Positions 8,658 to 16,474 of a stretch of DNA of 16,542 nt are shown here, piece after piece. Positions within the stretch are counted from its first letter, which is position 1, and each line of letters starts with the position of its first letter. The position numbers were made by a program, and so were the translations under genes. The stretch comes from Burkholderiaceae bacterium. GTDB taxonomy: Bacteria > Pseudomonadota > Gammaproteobacteria > Burkholderiales > Burkholderiaceae. Below the pieces are notes generated by a model that was not told the DNA's origin, did not search any database, and was given only the letters and a program-made list of their open reading frames with translations. Location of the stretch: the NCBI GenBank assembly GCA_947380285.1, contig CANCQD010000049.1:1-16542 (forward strand), given 5' to 3'.

Positions 8658-9827
8658 TTACCGTAACTTCAAGCTAGACAAGCCAATTAAGACTAAAAGA
8701 ATGGTGATGATCCAGAAACGCACTACTACCTGCGTCTCCTTCCAGCCACCTAATTCAAAATGGTGATGTAGTGGTGCCATTCGAAAAATACGACGGCCCT
8801 CGCCAAAATGTTTTTTGGTGAACTTAAACCAAAACACTTGAAGCATGACTGAGACGGTTTCAGCAACGAAAACGCCGCCCATTACAAAGAGCACAATTTC
8901 TTGGCGAACAATAACGGCGATAGTGCCAAGCGCCCCACCCAGAGCTAGCGCACCGACATCACCCATAAATACTTGAGCTGGGTGTGTGTTGTACCAAAGG
9001 AAGGCTAAGCCAGCACCGCCCATGGCTCCGCAGAAAATCATTAACTCACCAGCGCCTGGAATGTAAGGAAAGAGTAGATACTTTGCATAAATCGCGTTAC
9101 CCATCACATAGGCAAAGGCACCCAAAGCAGCTCCCACCAAAATCACCGGCATGATGACAAGACCATCAAGACCATCAGTTAGGTTCACGGCATTGCTGCT
9201 ACCAACAATTACTAAGTAACTCAAAATAATGAAGCCCATCACACCTAATGGATAGCTAATTTCTTTCATGAATGGGATCAGTAAATTACTCTTTGCAGGC
9301 AGATCTAAGGCGAATCCGCTTCTGAGCCACTCATAAAATAGTTGCAATACTTTGAGGTTGTTTACTTCTGAAACGGAGAACGCCAGATAAATTGCAGCAA
9401 ATAAACCAATTAAGGTTTGCCAGAAAAATTTCTCTCTTGAGGCCATTCCTTTGGGATCTTTGTAGACCACTTTACGGTAGTCATCTACCCAGCCTACTAA
9501 GCCAAATCCAAAAGTAACAATCACCACAATCCAAATAAATCGATTGCTTAGATCAGCCCACAACATACATGAAATAAAGATGCCGATCAGAATTAGAACG
9601 CCACCCATTGTTGGCGTACCTGTTTTCACTAAATGAGTTTGTGGTCCATCAGTACGGACTGCCTGACCCATTTTTAAGGCAGCCAATTTACGAATGACCC
9701 AAGGGCCTGCTGCCAAGCCAATCAACAATGCCGTTAATGTTGCCATCACCGCTCTAAAGGTGATATAGCTAAACACCCTAAAGAATCCAAAGTCATCTTG
9801 CAACCATTGCGCTAACATTAAGAGCAT
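8658..9827 (-). CDS. mraY: Phospho-MurNAc-pentapeptide transferase (MraY)
   Basis: MraY moves phospho-MurNAc-pentapeptide onto undecaprenyl phosphate, forming lipid I at the inner membrane. The 389-aa polytopic protein (E. coli 360) carries the nucleotide/Mg signatures VRTDGPQTH (57-65), KTGTPTMGG (68-76), [10 protein letters not shown] (111-120, with the aspartate pair 115-116), [11 protein letters not shown] (213-223), [12 protein letters not shown] (287-298, Asp290 matching E. coli Asp267) and APLHHHFE (351-358). Many hydrophobic segments of helix length are spread along the chain. Extra length relative to E. coli falls around 150-190, between conserved blocks. The ATG at 9825-9827 sits 7 nt after a perfect AGGAGG located inside murF, giving a 10-bp overlap with murF. 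A second ATG three codons in is less well placed. Confidence 0.97.
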   Translation of the reverse strand: MLLMLAQWLQDDFGFFRVFSYITFRAVMATLTALLIGLAAGPWVIRKLAALKMGQAVRTDGPQTHLVKTGTPTMGGVLILIGIFISCMLWADLSNRFIWIVVIVTFGFGLVGWVDDYRKVVYKDPKGMASREKFFWQTLIGLFAAIYLAFSVSEVNNLKVLQLFYEWLRSGFALDLPAKSNLLIPFMKEISYPLGVMGFIILSYLVIVGSSNAVNLTDGLDGLVIMPVILVGAALGAFAYVMGNAIYAKYLLFPYIPGAGELMIFCGAMGGAGLAFLWYNTHPAQVFMGDVGALALGGALGTIAVIVRQEIVLFVMGGVFVAETVSVMLQVFWFKFTKKHFGEGRRIFRMAPLHHHFELGGWKETQVVVRFWIITILLVLIGLSSLKLR

Positions 9828-11266
9828 GTTTTAGCCTCCTCTAACAGGGCCTGTACTACACGCTCCATGCGCATAAACCGTGAACCTTTAACCAAAATAT
9901 TTAAATGTTGATTGCTGCCGCTAGACTGTGCATGCAACACATCTTTTAAGTGCACGATCAGAGCATCCATATCAGAAAAATGTATTGCGCTAGATTTGGT
10001 TGCATGTTTGCTGGCAACTTCATTAAATCCTTGAAGAGCAAACTGACATTGTTCTCCTAGGGAAAAAAGTTTTGATACTCCCTGCTCAGCGGCATAAGCG
10101 CCGACTTCTCGATGAAACTCTGGACCTTGATTGCCGACTTCACCCATATCACCCAAAATCAACCAAGATAAATTGCCCGATTGTTTTAGCGCATCAATAG
10201 CCGCTCTTACGGAATCAGGATTAGCGTTATAGCTATCGTCAATTAAGGTGTGATTTGAATCAATCAACTTTGCTTGCATACGCCCATTGACTGGTGAGAA
10301 AGACTCGAGACCCTGCTTGATTTTTTCGAGGCTTACACCAGCGGCTATTCCTACAGCACTTGCAGCCAAAGCATTGCGAACATTGTGACTACCCAAAGTA
10401 TTTAACTGAACTTCGATGCTGCCTTGTGCTGTTTTTATTTGCACCAATCCATTGCTTAACAGGCTCCCAGTTACTGAAGCTGAGGTTTTGCTCTGCGCTG
10501 ATGACAGTACAAAATCAATCACTTGACGCCCGGCAGCAGCCTGGTGCCAAACATTTGAAAATTCTGAATCCGCTGGAAATACGGCAACACCATCAACTGG
10601 TAAAGCGCGAATAGCATCAGAGTGTTCCTCAGCCACGGCCGCTACAGTTGCCATGAATTCCTGATGCTCGCGTTGAGCATTATTAATTAATGCAATATTC
10701 GCTTGCGCAATCGCAGCTAACTGCGCTGTTTCACCAGGGTGATTCATGCCAAGCTCAACGACTGCAAGACGATCCGTAGAACGCAATTTCAAGAGCGTTA
10801 ATGGCAAACCTATATCGTTATTTAGGTTCCCTTTAGTGACCAAAGTTTGCTGCTCACCAACTGCAGCCTTAAAAATAGAGGCGATCATTTCTTTTACGGT
10901 GGTCTTTCCATTGCTACCGGTAACCAATGCCAAAGGAATAGGATGATTAGCACGCCATGCTTTTGCCAAATTTCCTAGTCCAATGCGAGTATTTGAAACA
11001 CAAATAGCAGGTAGATCTGGCGGGCATTTATCTTGAGCACTAATGAGAGCGGCACTAGCGCCAGCCCTGGCTACATCAGATAAAAAATCATGTGCATCAA
11101 AACGTTCACCAACTAAGGCAACAAAAAATTCATTACGATCGATCTGACGACTGTCTGTACCTACTCGAGAAATAGGTATTTCCCGAGCAGCCTCTATAGA
11201 GGCATTAACCAATGTACTTCCAGGCAACATCGACTGGGCTTGCGCAAGGTTTGTCATGATGGACAT
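9818..11266 (-). CDS. murF: UDP-MurNAc-tripeptide--D-alanyl-D-alanine ligase (MurF)
   Basis: MurF completes the pentapeptide by adding D-Ala-D-Ala, the product of the DdlB encoded further down the operon. The 482-aa protein shows DSRQ (38-41) with [15 protein letters not shown] (47-61) in the UDP-binding domain, the ATP loop [13 protein letters not shown] (115-127), [11 protein letters not shown] (145-155), ELGMNHPGE (171-179), [12 protein letters not shown] (291-302), [11 protein letters not shown] (343-353), LGDMGE (371-376) and KGSR (460-463). Length is near E. coli MurF (452). The ATG at 11264-11266 shares one base with the murE stop (TGATG), with GGAG just upstream. A second ATG three codons in is possible, since N-termini are not conserved. 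The last codons hold the mraY Shine-Dalgarno and overlap mraY by 10 bp. Confidence 0.96.
   Translation of the reverse strand: MSIMTNLAQAQSMLPGSTLVNASIEAAREIPISRVGTDSRQIDRNEFFVALVGERFDAHDFLSDVARAGASAALISAQDKCPPDLPAICVSNTRIGLGNLAKAWRANHPIPLALVTGSNGKTTVKEMIASIFKAAVGEQQTLVTKGNLNNDIGLPLTLLKLRSTDRLAVVELGMNHPGETAQLAAIAQANIALINNAQREHQEFMATVAAVAEEHSDAIRALPVDGVAVFPADSEFSNVWHQAAAGRQVIDFVLSSAQSKTSASVTGSLLSNGLVQIKTAQGSIEVQLNTLGSHNVRNALAASAVGIAAGVSLEKIKQGLESFSPVNGRMQAKLIDSNHTLIDDSYNANPDSVRAAIDALKQSGNLSWLILGDMGEVGNQGPEFHREVGAYAAEQGVSKLFSLGEQCQFALQGFNEVASKHATKSSAIHFSDMDALIVHLKDVLHAQSSGSNQHLNILVKGSRFMRMERVVQALLEEAKTCS
9835..9840 (-). promoter_or_regulatory. Shine-Dalgarno deciding the mraY start
   Basis: AGGAGG on the minus strand, then CTAAAAC, then ATG at 9825-9827. 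It lies within the last codons of murF and picks the first ATG over the one at 9816-9818. Confidence 0.75.
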
Positions 11267-12816
11267 CAGACTCCGCCTCCAGCCGCTAAGCGAATATGCT
11301 CTTGGTCAGAGAAATCAAACTTCTTACCATTGATCTCTTGAGTGGTCTCATGACCTTTACCAGCAACCAAAACAATATCGCACGCATCAGCATGACGAAT
11401 TGCGGCCATTATGGCTGCCGCACGATCAGTAATCATTTGAATATTTTGTGCATCCGCCTTCATGCCATTCCGAATCATCTGCATGATGACCTGCGGATCT
11501 TCTGAGCGAGGATTATCGCTAGTAATCAGAATGTGATCGGCATTTTGCTCGGCAACGGTACCCATGAGCGAACGCTTACTGGCATCACGATCACCGCCAC
11601 AACCAAACACACACCAGATTTTTCCACCACGTTGCTCTGCAATAGGACGTAATGCTTGGAGTGTTTTTTCTAATGCATCAGGAGTGTGCGCGTAATCTAC
11701 CACTGCTAACAAGCCATCTGTCTTTTGATATTTGCCCAAGCGAATGAGCTCCATACGGCCAAGTACCGGCTGTAATTGACTGACTTTTTTAGCAGCCTCT
11801 TCCTGGCTAAGCCCCTGCGTTAGCAATACCGTCCATACAGCAAGTGCATTGCTTATATTAAATTCACCCAATAATGGAATGTGTAGTTCAACGCTTCCTA
11901 CTCCACCCCAGATAAAGCTTGATTTATAGCCTGCATCACTTAATAAGACATCTTTTGCATAAATAGTTTGCAAACGATCGCCAAATTTTTCAAAGCCCTT
12001 AAATGCAGATTGGGATAATGCATATGCCCAGACTTTCAAGCCCTCTTTCACCAATAAATTCATGACTAACTCACGGCCAAAGGCATCATCTAAATTGATC
12101 ACTACATGCTCAAGACCAGCTTGGTGAAATAATTTAGCTTTTGCCTCGGCATATTCAGCCATGCTGCCGTGGTAATCCAAATGATCCTGAGTCAGATTAG
12201 TGAACACAGCACAATTGAATTCAGTCCCGGCAATTCTTTCTTGATGCAATGCATGCGAAGACACTTCCATCGCTACTTGTCTTGCTCCAGCATTGCGCAA
12301 CTCTGCTAGCTGAGTCTGCAATTTAGGTGCGTCTGGCGTGGTGTAGCCGGTTTGTACCAATGAACCTGGAAAGCCAGTGCCTAAGGTGCCTAAAACTGCA
12401 GTGCGATGATTGGCGGCATCCAAAGCTTGAGATAGCCATTGCGTAATACTGGTCTTCCCATTTGTGCCAGTGACGCCGATGATTTTTAATTCCTTACTTG
12501 GGTAGCCATACCATTTTGCGCATAGCTCGCCTGCTTTTGCAGCAAGATTATCAACTGCAAAACATTGTGGATGATCAATCCATTGATTGTCCATACCCAC
12601 TGAATCAAAGACTACAGCAGACGCGCCGGCTTCTAAAGCAGCGTAAATGAATTGGCGACCATCGCGCAAAGCATTGCCAAGACCTACCGGGTAGGCAAAA
12701 AAGATATCTCCAGACATCATCTGGCGACTATCCGCACACACTTTTGCGGAAGAATTCGCTAGAGTGTGTAAATGGTCCATCAAATGATTGGTGTCTATTT
12801 TCAAGTCCACCCTCAT
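11266..12816 (-). CDS. murE: UDP-MurNAc-L-Ala-D-Glu--meso-diaminopimelate ligase (MurE)
   Basis: MurE adds the third stem residue. The DNPR motif (434-437, in SDNPRSEDP) is the signature of enzymes that use meso-diaminopimelate rather than L-lysine, consistent with a Gram-negative wall. Other motifs are ADSRQMMSGDIFFA (28-41), the ATP loop GVTGTNGKTS (114-123), TTPDAPKLQ (159-167) for UDP-MurNAc binding, MEVSSHAL (183-190), NLTQDHLDYHG (207-217), VDYAHTPDAL (373-382), FGCGGDRD (404-411) and GKGHE (486-490). At 516 aa it is close to the E. coli enzyme (495). The ATG at 12814-12816 overlaps the ftsI TGA as ATGA. The Shine-Dalgarno is weak (GAAG), so translation probably relies on ribosomes finishing ftsI. 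It shares one base with murF downstream. Confidence 0.97.
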   Translation of the reverse strand: MRVDLKIDTNHLMDHLHTLANSSAKVCADSRQMMSGDIFFAYPVGLGNALRDGRQFIYAALEAGASAVVFDSVGMDNQWIDHPQCFAVDNLAAKAGELCAKWYGYPSKELKIIGVTGTNGKTSITQWLSQALDAANHRTAVLGTLGTGFPGSLVQTGYTTPDAPKLQTQLAELRNAGARQVAMEVSSHALHQERIAGTEFNCAVFTNLTQDHLDYHGSMAEYAEAKAKLFHQAGLEHVVINLDDAFGRELVMNLLVKEGLKVWAYALSQSAFKGFEKFGDRLQTIYAKDVLLSDAGYKSSFIWGGVGSVELHIPLLGEFNISNALAVWTVLLTQGLSQEEAAKKVSQLQPVLGRMELIRLGKYQKTDGLLAVVDYAHTPDALEKTLQALRPIAEQRGGKIWCVFGCGGDRDASKRSLMGTVAEQNADHILITSDNPRSEDPQVIMQMIRNGMKADAQNIQMITDRAAAIMAAIRHADACDIVLVAGKGHETTQEINGKKFDFSDQEHIRLAAGGGV

Positions 12817-14585
12817 CGCTTCAAAACCACAGGTTGAGCTAGAGCACTAGCAGTTTGAATCTCTTGTGTACTCTTATCCTGCAATACCATTTGCTTTACT
12901 TTGCTGTCAGGCAAAACATTTAATGTGTGTAATGTTTCACTCACAATAGTTGAGAACACTGGTGCAGCTACATCACCGCCATAATGGCTTCCGCCAGTCG
13001 GCTCATCAATCATCACCGCAACAACAATACGGGGGGCACTAATTGGCGCCAATCCCGCAAAATAGGCGCGGTATTTATTACCATAGCCTTTACCAACCAA
13101 CTTATGCGCTGTTCCAGTCTTACCGCCAACACGGAACCCCTCGGCCTGCGCTTTTATTGCAGTACCTCCTGGCTCAGTAACTGCTTCCATCATGTTGCGC
13201 ATTTCAATTGCTGTTTTTGGAGAGAGTACTTTAGTGCCTGGTTTAAATTCTGGACTACGCTCAATAGTCAAAGGTACTAATTCACCATCTCGAGCAAAAA
13301 CGGTATAAGCGCGCGCTACTTGGAAAAGTGAAGCAGAAATACCGTAACCAAACGCAATACGTGCTTGATCAGTTGGCATCCATTTCTTGAAGGGATGCAC
13401 TGTGCCTGCAACTGCGCCAGGGAAACCAATTTTTGGCGCTTGACCTAAACCAACAGCTGTATAAAAGTCCCACATTTCTTCGGCAGAGAGATTATTCATT
13501 GCAATCTTTGCAGTACCGATGTTGCTAGACTTTTGAATAATTTGTGCAACTGTTAAGTTGTCATATGGATGTGTATCTGTAATTGGTTTGGGACCAACCA
13601 AATATTTCGCACCAATCACCATATTTGTTTCAGGCTTGACTGCGCCCTTTTCTAAAGCGATTGCTATGGTTAGCGGCTTCAAGGTGGAACCAGGCTCAAA
13701 TGTATCGGTTAATACACGATTACGTAGTTGCTCACCAGTCAAAAACTTTCGATCATTCGGGTTGTAACTGGGGTAGTTTGCCAGCGCCAAAATCTCGCCT
13801 GTTTGGGTATCAAGCACTACAGCACCACCGGCTTTAGCATGATGCTTTTCAACGGCATCTTTCACAGCGTTATAAGCCAAGAATTGAATCTTGCTGTCAA
13901 TGGAAAGATTCAGGTCCTTACCGTTTTGGGGTAACTGCAAAATAGCAACATCTTCAACTACCCTACCCAAACGATCAACCACCACCCGTCTTTGACCTGG
14001 ATGACCTGCCAACTCTTTTTCTCTCGAGAGCTCCATACCCTCTTGACCGCGATCTTCAACATTAGTAAATCCAACTACGTGAGCCATCGCCTCACCTTCT
14101 GGGTAGAAGCGACGATACTCATTGTTCAAGCCAATGCCTGGGATTTCTAACTGTTTAATTTCCTGCGCTACCGCTGGGTCTACTTGACGCTTTAAGAAAA
14201 CCTGCTTGCGTTCTTCTTTTAACTTCTTGCGCAATTCAGCTTCACTAATTTGTAAAAGTCTTGCCAACTTTTGTACTTTATCTGCGGCTAAATCATCTGG
14301 GACTGTGTCGTTATAAGCGATGACCGATTTAGCTTCTAAGCTGGTTGCAATTACCTGACCATTGCGATCCAAAATTTTTCCGCGGCTTGCTGGCAACTCT
14401 AATTCACGCTGGGTACCACGTACGCCTTTGGCTTCATAGAATGCATTTCCTGGACCCTGAATCCAAAACGCACGAAGCAACAGCATCATGAATACAAAGA
14501 ATAAGAGGAATAGCATCAAACGCGAGCGCCACATTGGTAGGCGCAACACTAAATTTGGCGTAGTAGAGAATCCAACGTGCCTCAT
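12813..14585 (-). CDS. ftsI: FtsI (PBP3), septal peptidoglycan transpeptidase
   Basis: FtsI is the class B penicillin-binding protein that crosslinks septal peptidoglycan together with FtsW. The 590-aa product (E. coli 588) has a short cytoplasmic tail, one transmembrane helix (about 22-40) and a PBP dimerisation/pedestal domain starting at RGKILDRNGQVIATS (68-82). The catalytic triad motifs of the transpeptidase domain are all present: SxxK as STLK (Ser300, Lys303), SSN (353-355) and KTGT (489-492). The ATG at 14583-14585 overlaps the ftsL TGA as ATGA, with AAGGA about 8 nt upstream. Position between ftsL and murE marks it as the division enzyme and not the elongation PBP2. A C-terminal tail of about 40 residues after the last conserved block is unremarkable. 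No key residue is missing. Confidence 0.97.
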   Translation of the reverse strand: MRHVGFSTTPNLVLRLPMWRSRLMLFLLFFVFMMLLLRAFWIQGPGNAFYEAKGVRGTQRELELPASRGKILDRNGQVIATSLEAKSVIAYNDTVPDDLAADKVQKLARLLQISEAELRKKLKEERKQVFLKRQVDPAVAQEIKQLEIPGIGLNNEYRRFYPEGEAMAHVVGFTNVEDRGQEGMELSREKELAGHPGQRRVVVDRLGRVVEDVAILQLPQNGKDLNLSIDSKIQFLAYNAVKDAVEKHHAKAGGAVVLDTQTGEILALANYPSYNPNDRKFLTGEQLRNRVLTDTFEPGSTLKPLTIAIALEKGAVKPETNMVIGAKYLVGPKPITDTHPYDNLTVAQIIQKSSNIGTAKIAMNNLSAEEMWDFYTAVGLGQAPKIGFPGAVAGTVHPFKKWMPTDQARIAFGYGISASLFQVARAYTVFARDGELVPLTIERSPEFKPGTKVLSPKTAIEMRNMMEAVTEPGGTAIKAQAEGFRVGGKTGTAHKLVGKGYGNKYRAYFAGLAPISAPRIVVAVMIDEPTGGSHYGGDVAAPVFSTIVSETLHTLNVLPDSKVKQMVLQDKSTQEIQTASALAQPVVLKR

Positions 14586-14848
14586 TGAGCATCCTTCAAA
14601 TACAAAGTGCGCTCAGGAGAAATCGGAGACATATGAAGCTGATTGCGTGCAACATCACGGATGCGCGCAGATTTAGAAAGGTTGCGTTGCTCATACTCCA
14701 AACGCAGCCAATCTTGATTGAGTTTGCGCTCTTCAATTTGTGCACGCTCTTGAAGAATGAATAACTTACGAGCACGTTGCTGAGCCGCAACCAATGAAAG
14801 AGCGCAAATCAATAGCAATGCGAGCAAAGTAAAAGTGGCACGATTCAT
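14582..14848 (-). CDS. ftsL: Cell division protein FtsL
   Basis: This small (88 aa) bitopic membrane protein is placed exactly where ftsL lies in dcw clusters. It has almost no cytoplasmic tail (about 4 residues), one transmembrane helix (about 5-22, [18 protein letters not shown]), and a charged, heptad-like helix (about 25-62) fitting the FtsL/FtsB coiled coil that activates FtsWI. E. coli FtsL is longer (121 aa), mostly through its cytoplasmic part; short versions are normal in betaproteobacteria. The ATG at 14846-14848 overlaps the rsmH stop as ATGA and there is only a weak GGAT upstream, so expression probably depends on coupling to rsmH. FtsL sequences diverge quickly, so the call rests on topology, size and neighbours. 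Confidence 0.92.
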   Translation of the reverse strand: MNRATFTLLALLLICALSLVAAQQRARKLFILQERAQIEERKLNQDWLRLEYEQRNLSKSARIRDVARNQLHMSPISPERTLYLKDAQ

Positions 14849-15795
14849 GCTAATTCATCCATGCGCTTCTCAGCTATGCGCATAATTGCTGAGCGTGCGC
14901 GAGGATTCTCAGATACCTCGCTATCACTTGGCTTAATACGTCCAATAATTTTGAGTGCGCTTTGTGGCAAATCTTTTTCGCGTACAGGCAAACCGCGAGG
15001 TACCACCACCTTTGCATGTGATTGCATAAACTGCTTCACAATGCGATCCTCAAGGGAATGGAAGCTAATGACTGCAAGTCTTGCGCCGGGCTTTAATAAT
15101 TTCAAAGCCGCCTTTAAACCGAGCTCCAAATCTTCTAGCTCTCGATTAATAAAAATGCGCAATGCTTGAAAAGTTCTTGTTGCAGGATCTTGACCCACTT
15201 CACGTGTTCGCACTACGCTCGCCACCAGATTGGCCAACTCAGTTGTAGTTTTTGGCGACAAACCCTCTTCGCGCTTAGCTACAATAGCTTTCGCAATCTG
15301 AAATGCAAAGCGCTCTTCTCCGTAAGTCTTAATCACCCGTGTGATTTCCTCTAGCGGTGCTTGCTCCAACCACTCTGCTGCAGTCAAACCTTGAGCGGTA
15401 TTCATCCGCATATCGAGCGGACCTTCGCGGCGAAAAGAAAATCCCCGATGCGCTTCGTCTACTTGAGGTGAACTGATACCCAAATCCAACAAAATGCCAT
15501 CGACTGATTCCACCTCCGCGTACTGATCCATCTGTGCAAAACTGTCGTGCACAATCCTCAACCGCGAATCGCTGATTTGTTGCGCTACTGCGATCGCATC
15601 CAAATCCTTGTCGAATGAAATCATGCGTGCCCCAGGATTTAGCTCCTTGAGCAAAGCTTGTGTGTGACCGCCGCGCCCGAAGGTTCCATCGATCACCAAA
15701 ATTTGGCTTGCTGCATCTTGATTTTGAATCAGCGGACCGCCAACTAGCGCCGTCACCGCCTCGGCCAGTAAAACTGGGCGATGAGTTATGTTCAT
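14845..15795 (-). CDS. rsmH: 16S rRNA (cytosine1402-N4)-methyltransferase RsmH (MraW)
   Basis: RsmH uses S-adenosylmethionine to methylate N4 of C1402 in the 16S rRNA P-site. The 316-aa product (E. coli 313) opens with [10 protein letters not shown] (5-14), then the SAM-binding loop [10 protein letters not shown] (36-45), SFDKDLDAI (60-68), [12 protein letters not shown] (100-111), GPLDMRM (125-131), the family block [15 protein letters not shown] (206-220), [14 protein letters not shown] (243-256) and NPRARSA (297-303). All are hallmarks of RsmH. The ATG at 15793-15795 lies 12 bp after the mraZ stop with AGGGT as a probable Shine-Dalgarno. The TGA overlaps the ftsL ATG. Its pairing with mraZ at the head of the cluster is near-universal. 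Confidence 0.98.
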   Translation of the reverse strand: MNITHRPVLLAEAVTALVGGPLIQNQDAASQILVIDGTFGRGGHTQALLKELNPGARMISFDKDLDAIAVAQQISDSRLRIVHDSFAQMDQYAEVESVDGILLDLGISSPQVDEAHRGFSFRREGPLDMRMNTAQGLTAAEWLEQAPLEEITRVIKTYGEERFAFQIAKAIVAKREEGLSPKTTTELANLVASVVRTREVGQDPATRTFQALRIFINRELEDLELGLKAALKLLKPGARLAVISFHSLEDRIVKQFMQSHAKVVVPRGLPVREKDLPQSALKIIGRIKPSDSEVSENPRARSAIMRIAEKRMDELA

Positions 15796-15807
15796 GGCAC
15801 CCTGTCA

Positions 15808-16239
15808 TCAAAAATTAAATTGCTTGAGTGCTTCAGGCATGCCTTGTGCAATCGCAGCCTGTTCTTTTGCGGCGTATGTAGCCGCATCCCACAACTCTAA
15901 ATGACTACCCATACCGAGCAAGATCACTTCTTTTTCAATTCCGGCAGCAGCTCGTAACTCTGGACCAACCAATACGCGACCGGCACTATCCAAATCCATT
16001 TCAGCTGCATTACCTAAAAAAATACGGCGCCACCAATGGGCATCCATTGGCAGTTGCGCAACTCTTGCTCTGAAGGTTTCCCACTCTGGTCTTGGGAATA
16101 GAAGTAGGCAACCATCGGGGTGTTTTGTGAGCGTAATTCGGCCCTCACCCTGCACCAACAAGGCGTCACGATGCTTTGCCGGCACAGACATGCGGCCTTT
16201 TGCATCTAAATTGAGAGCTGACGCACCTTGAAACACCAT
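15808..16239 (-). CDS. mraZ: Transcriptional regulator MraZ
   Basis: MraZ is the AbrB-like DNA-binding protein encoded first in most dcw clusters; in E. coli it represses its own promoter by binding short direct repeats. The 143-aa protein (E. coli 152) contains two SpoVT/AbrB-type half-domains, each with a DxxGR motif: [10 protein letters not shown] (11-20) and [14 protein letters not shown] (83-96). Surrounding typical segments are FQGASALN (3-10), [13 protein letters not shown] (37-49) and [11 protein letters not shown] (74-84). The ATG at 16237-16239 follows a G-rich TGGGG 3 nt upstream, which doubles as the last operator repeat. Upstream lie a sigma70-like promoter and three MraZ-type repeats, so autoregulation is likely. 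It is separated from rsmH by 12 bp. Confidence 0.97.
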   Translation of the reverse strand: MVFQGASALNLDAKGRMSVPAKHRDALLVQGEGRITLTKHPDGCLLLFPRPEWETFRARVAQLPMDAHWWRRIFLGNAAEMDLDSAGRVLVGPELRAAAGIEKEVILLGMGSHLELWDAATYAAKEQAAIAQGMPEALKQFNF

Positions 16240-16240
16240 T

Positions 16241-16270
16241 TACCCCACTTTTTCACACTTCCTCCCACTT
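16241..16270 (-). promoter_or_regulatory. MraZ operator: three 10-bp direct repeats
   Basis: On the minus strand, going toward mraZ, three consecutive 10-bp units read AAGTGGGAGG, AAGTGTGAAA and AAGTGGGGTA. All start AAGTG and the outer two carry TGGG. Known MraZ sites are TGGGN repeats with 5-bp spacers in E. coli and AAAGTG(T/G)G repeats with 10-bp period in mollicutes; both descriptions fit. The promoter-distal unit overlaps the -10 box and the last unit overlaps the mraZ Shine-Dalgarno. The match is seen in the sequence; binding is inferred. Confidence 0.85.
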
Positions 16271-16295
16271 TAGAGGATCGCAATAAGAGGGTCAA
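16267..16295 (-). promoter_or_regulatory. Predicted sigma70 promoter of the dcw cluster (mraZ promoter)
   Basis: The minus strand shows -35 TTGACC (16290-16295, 5 of 6 consensus), a 17-bp spacer, and -10 TAAAGT (16267-16272, 4 of 6 consensus). Transcription would start near 16260, giving a leader of about 20 nt. This is the best promoter seen in front of mraZ. No comparable promoter was recognised inside the cluster, but the search was by eye. Confidence 0.7.
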
Positions 16296-16327
16296 GTGTT
16301 TTTGAGAGTTTTTTTAGGAATTTCTCT

Positions 16328-16343
16328 AGTGTTTACAAACACT
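16328..16343. repeat. Short palindrome upstream of the mra promoter
   Basis: AGTGTTT and AAACACT form perfect 7-bp arms around a 2-bp centre. The spacing is too tight for an RNA hairpin and there is no adjacent T-run on the expected side, so a protein-binding site is more likely than a terminator. It lies 32 bp upstream of the -35 box. AGTGTTT recurs at 16296-16302, just upstream of the -35 box. Function unknown. Confidence 0.45.
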
Positions 16344-16454
16344 TAGCGTCATGTGTTGAGAAAATACTGATAATAAAATAGCTACTTGAAACAATGGCTT
16401 GGAAAATATACTTAAGAATAGATCTTAGCTATTTAGCAAGATAATCCCTTAATA

Positions 16455-16474
16455 TACTGTATTTATAAACAGTA
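16455..16474. promoter_or_regulatory. Near-consensus LexA (SOS) box
   Basis: The sequence TACTGTATTTATAAACAGTA matches 18 of 20 positions of the E. coli LexA consensus, including the CTGT-N8-ACAG core that is also used in betaproteobacteria, and both outer TA/TA ends. It is about 160 bp upstream of the mra -35 box, too far to act simply on mraZ. A plus-strand gene starting beyond 16542 is the more likely target, but none is visible. Confidence 0.7.

Noticed and set aside
283..15354. Many plus-strand open frames of 60-108 codons opposite the dcw genes
   Set aside because: All sit antisense to well-supported genes, carry no recognisable domain or ribosome site pattern, and are explained by the codon bias of the real genes.
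15329..15811. A 160-codon minus-strand frame overlapping rsmH
   Set aside because: It lies almost wholly inside rsmH in another frame, has no family motif, and is rich in Ser, Arg and Gly as expected of a shadow frame. rsmH is unambiguous there.
16331..16357. Eight-codon minus-strand frame MTLSVCKH before the mra promoter
   Set aside because: It has no ribosome site, is far too short, and lies upstream of the predicted transcription start.
16330..16376. Plus-strand promoter from TTTACA and GATAAT
   Set aside because: The spacing between these hexamers is too long (about 31 bp) for a sigma70 promoter.
16422..16442. Imperfect stem as a rho-independent terminator
   Set aside because: The stem is AT-rich with a bulge and is not followed by a T-tract on either strand. 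The 9-bp inverted repeat around it is also expected by chance in such AT-rich DNA.
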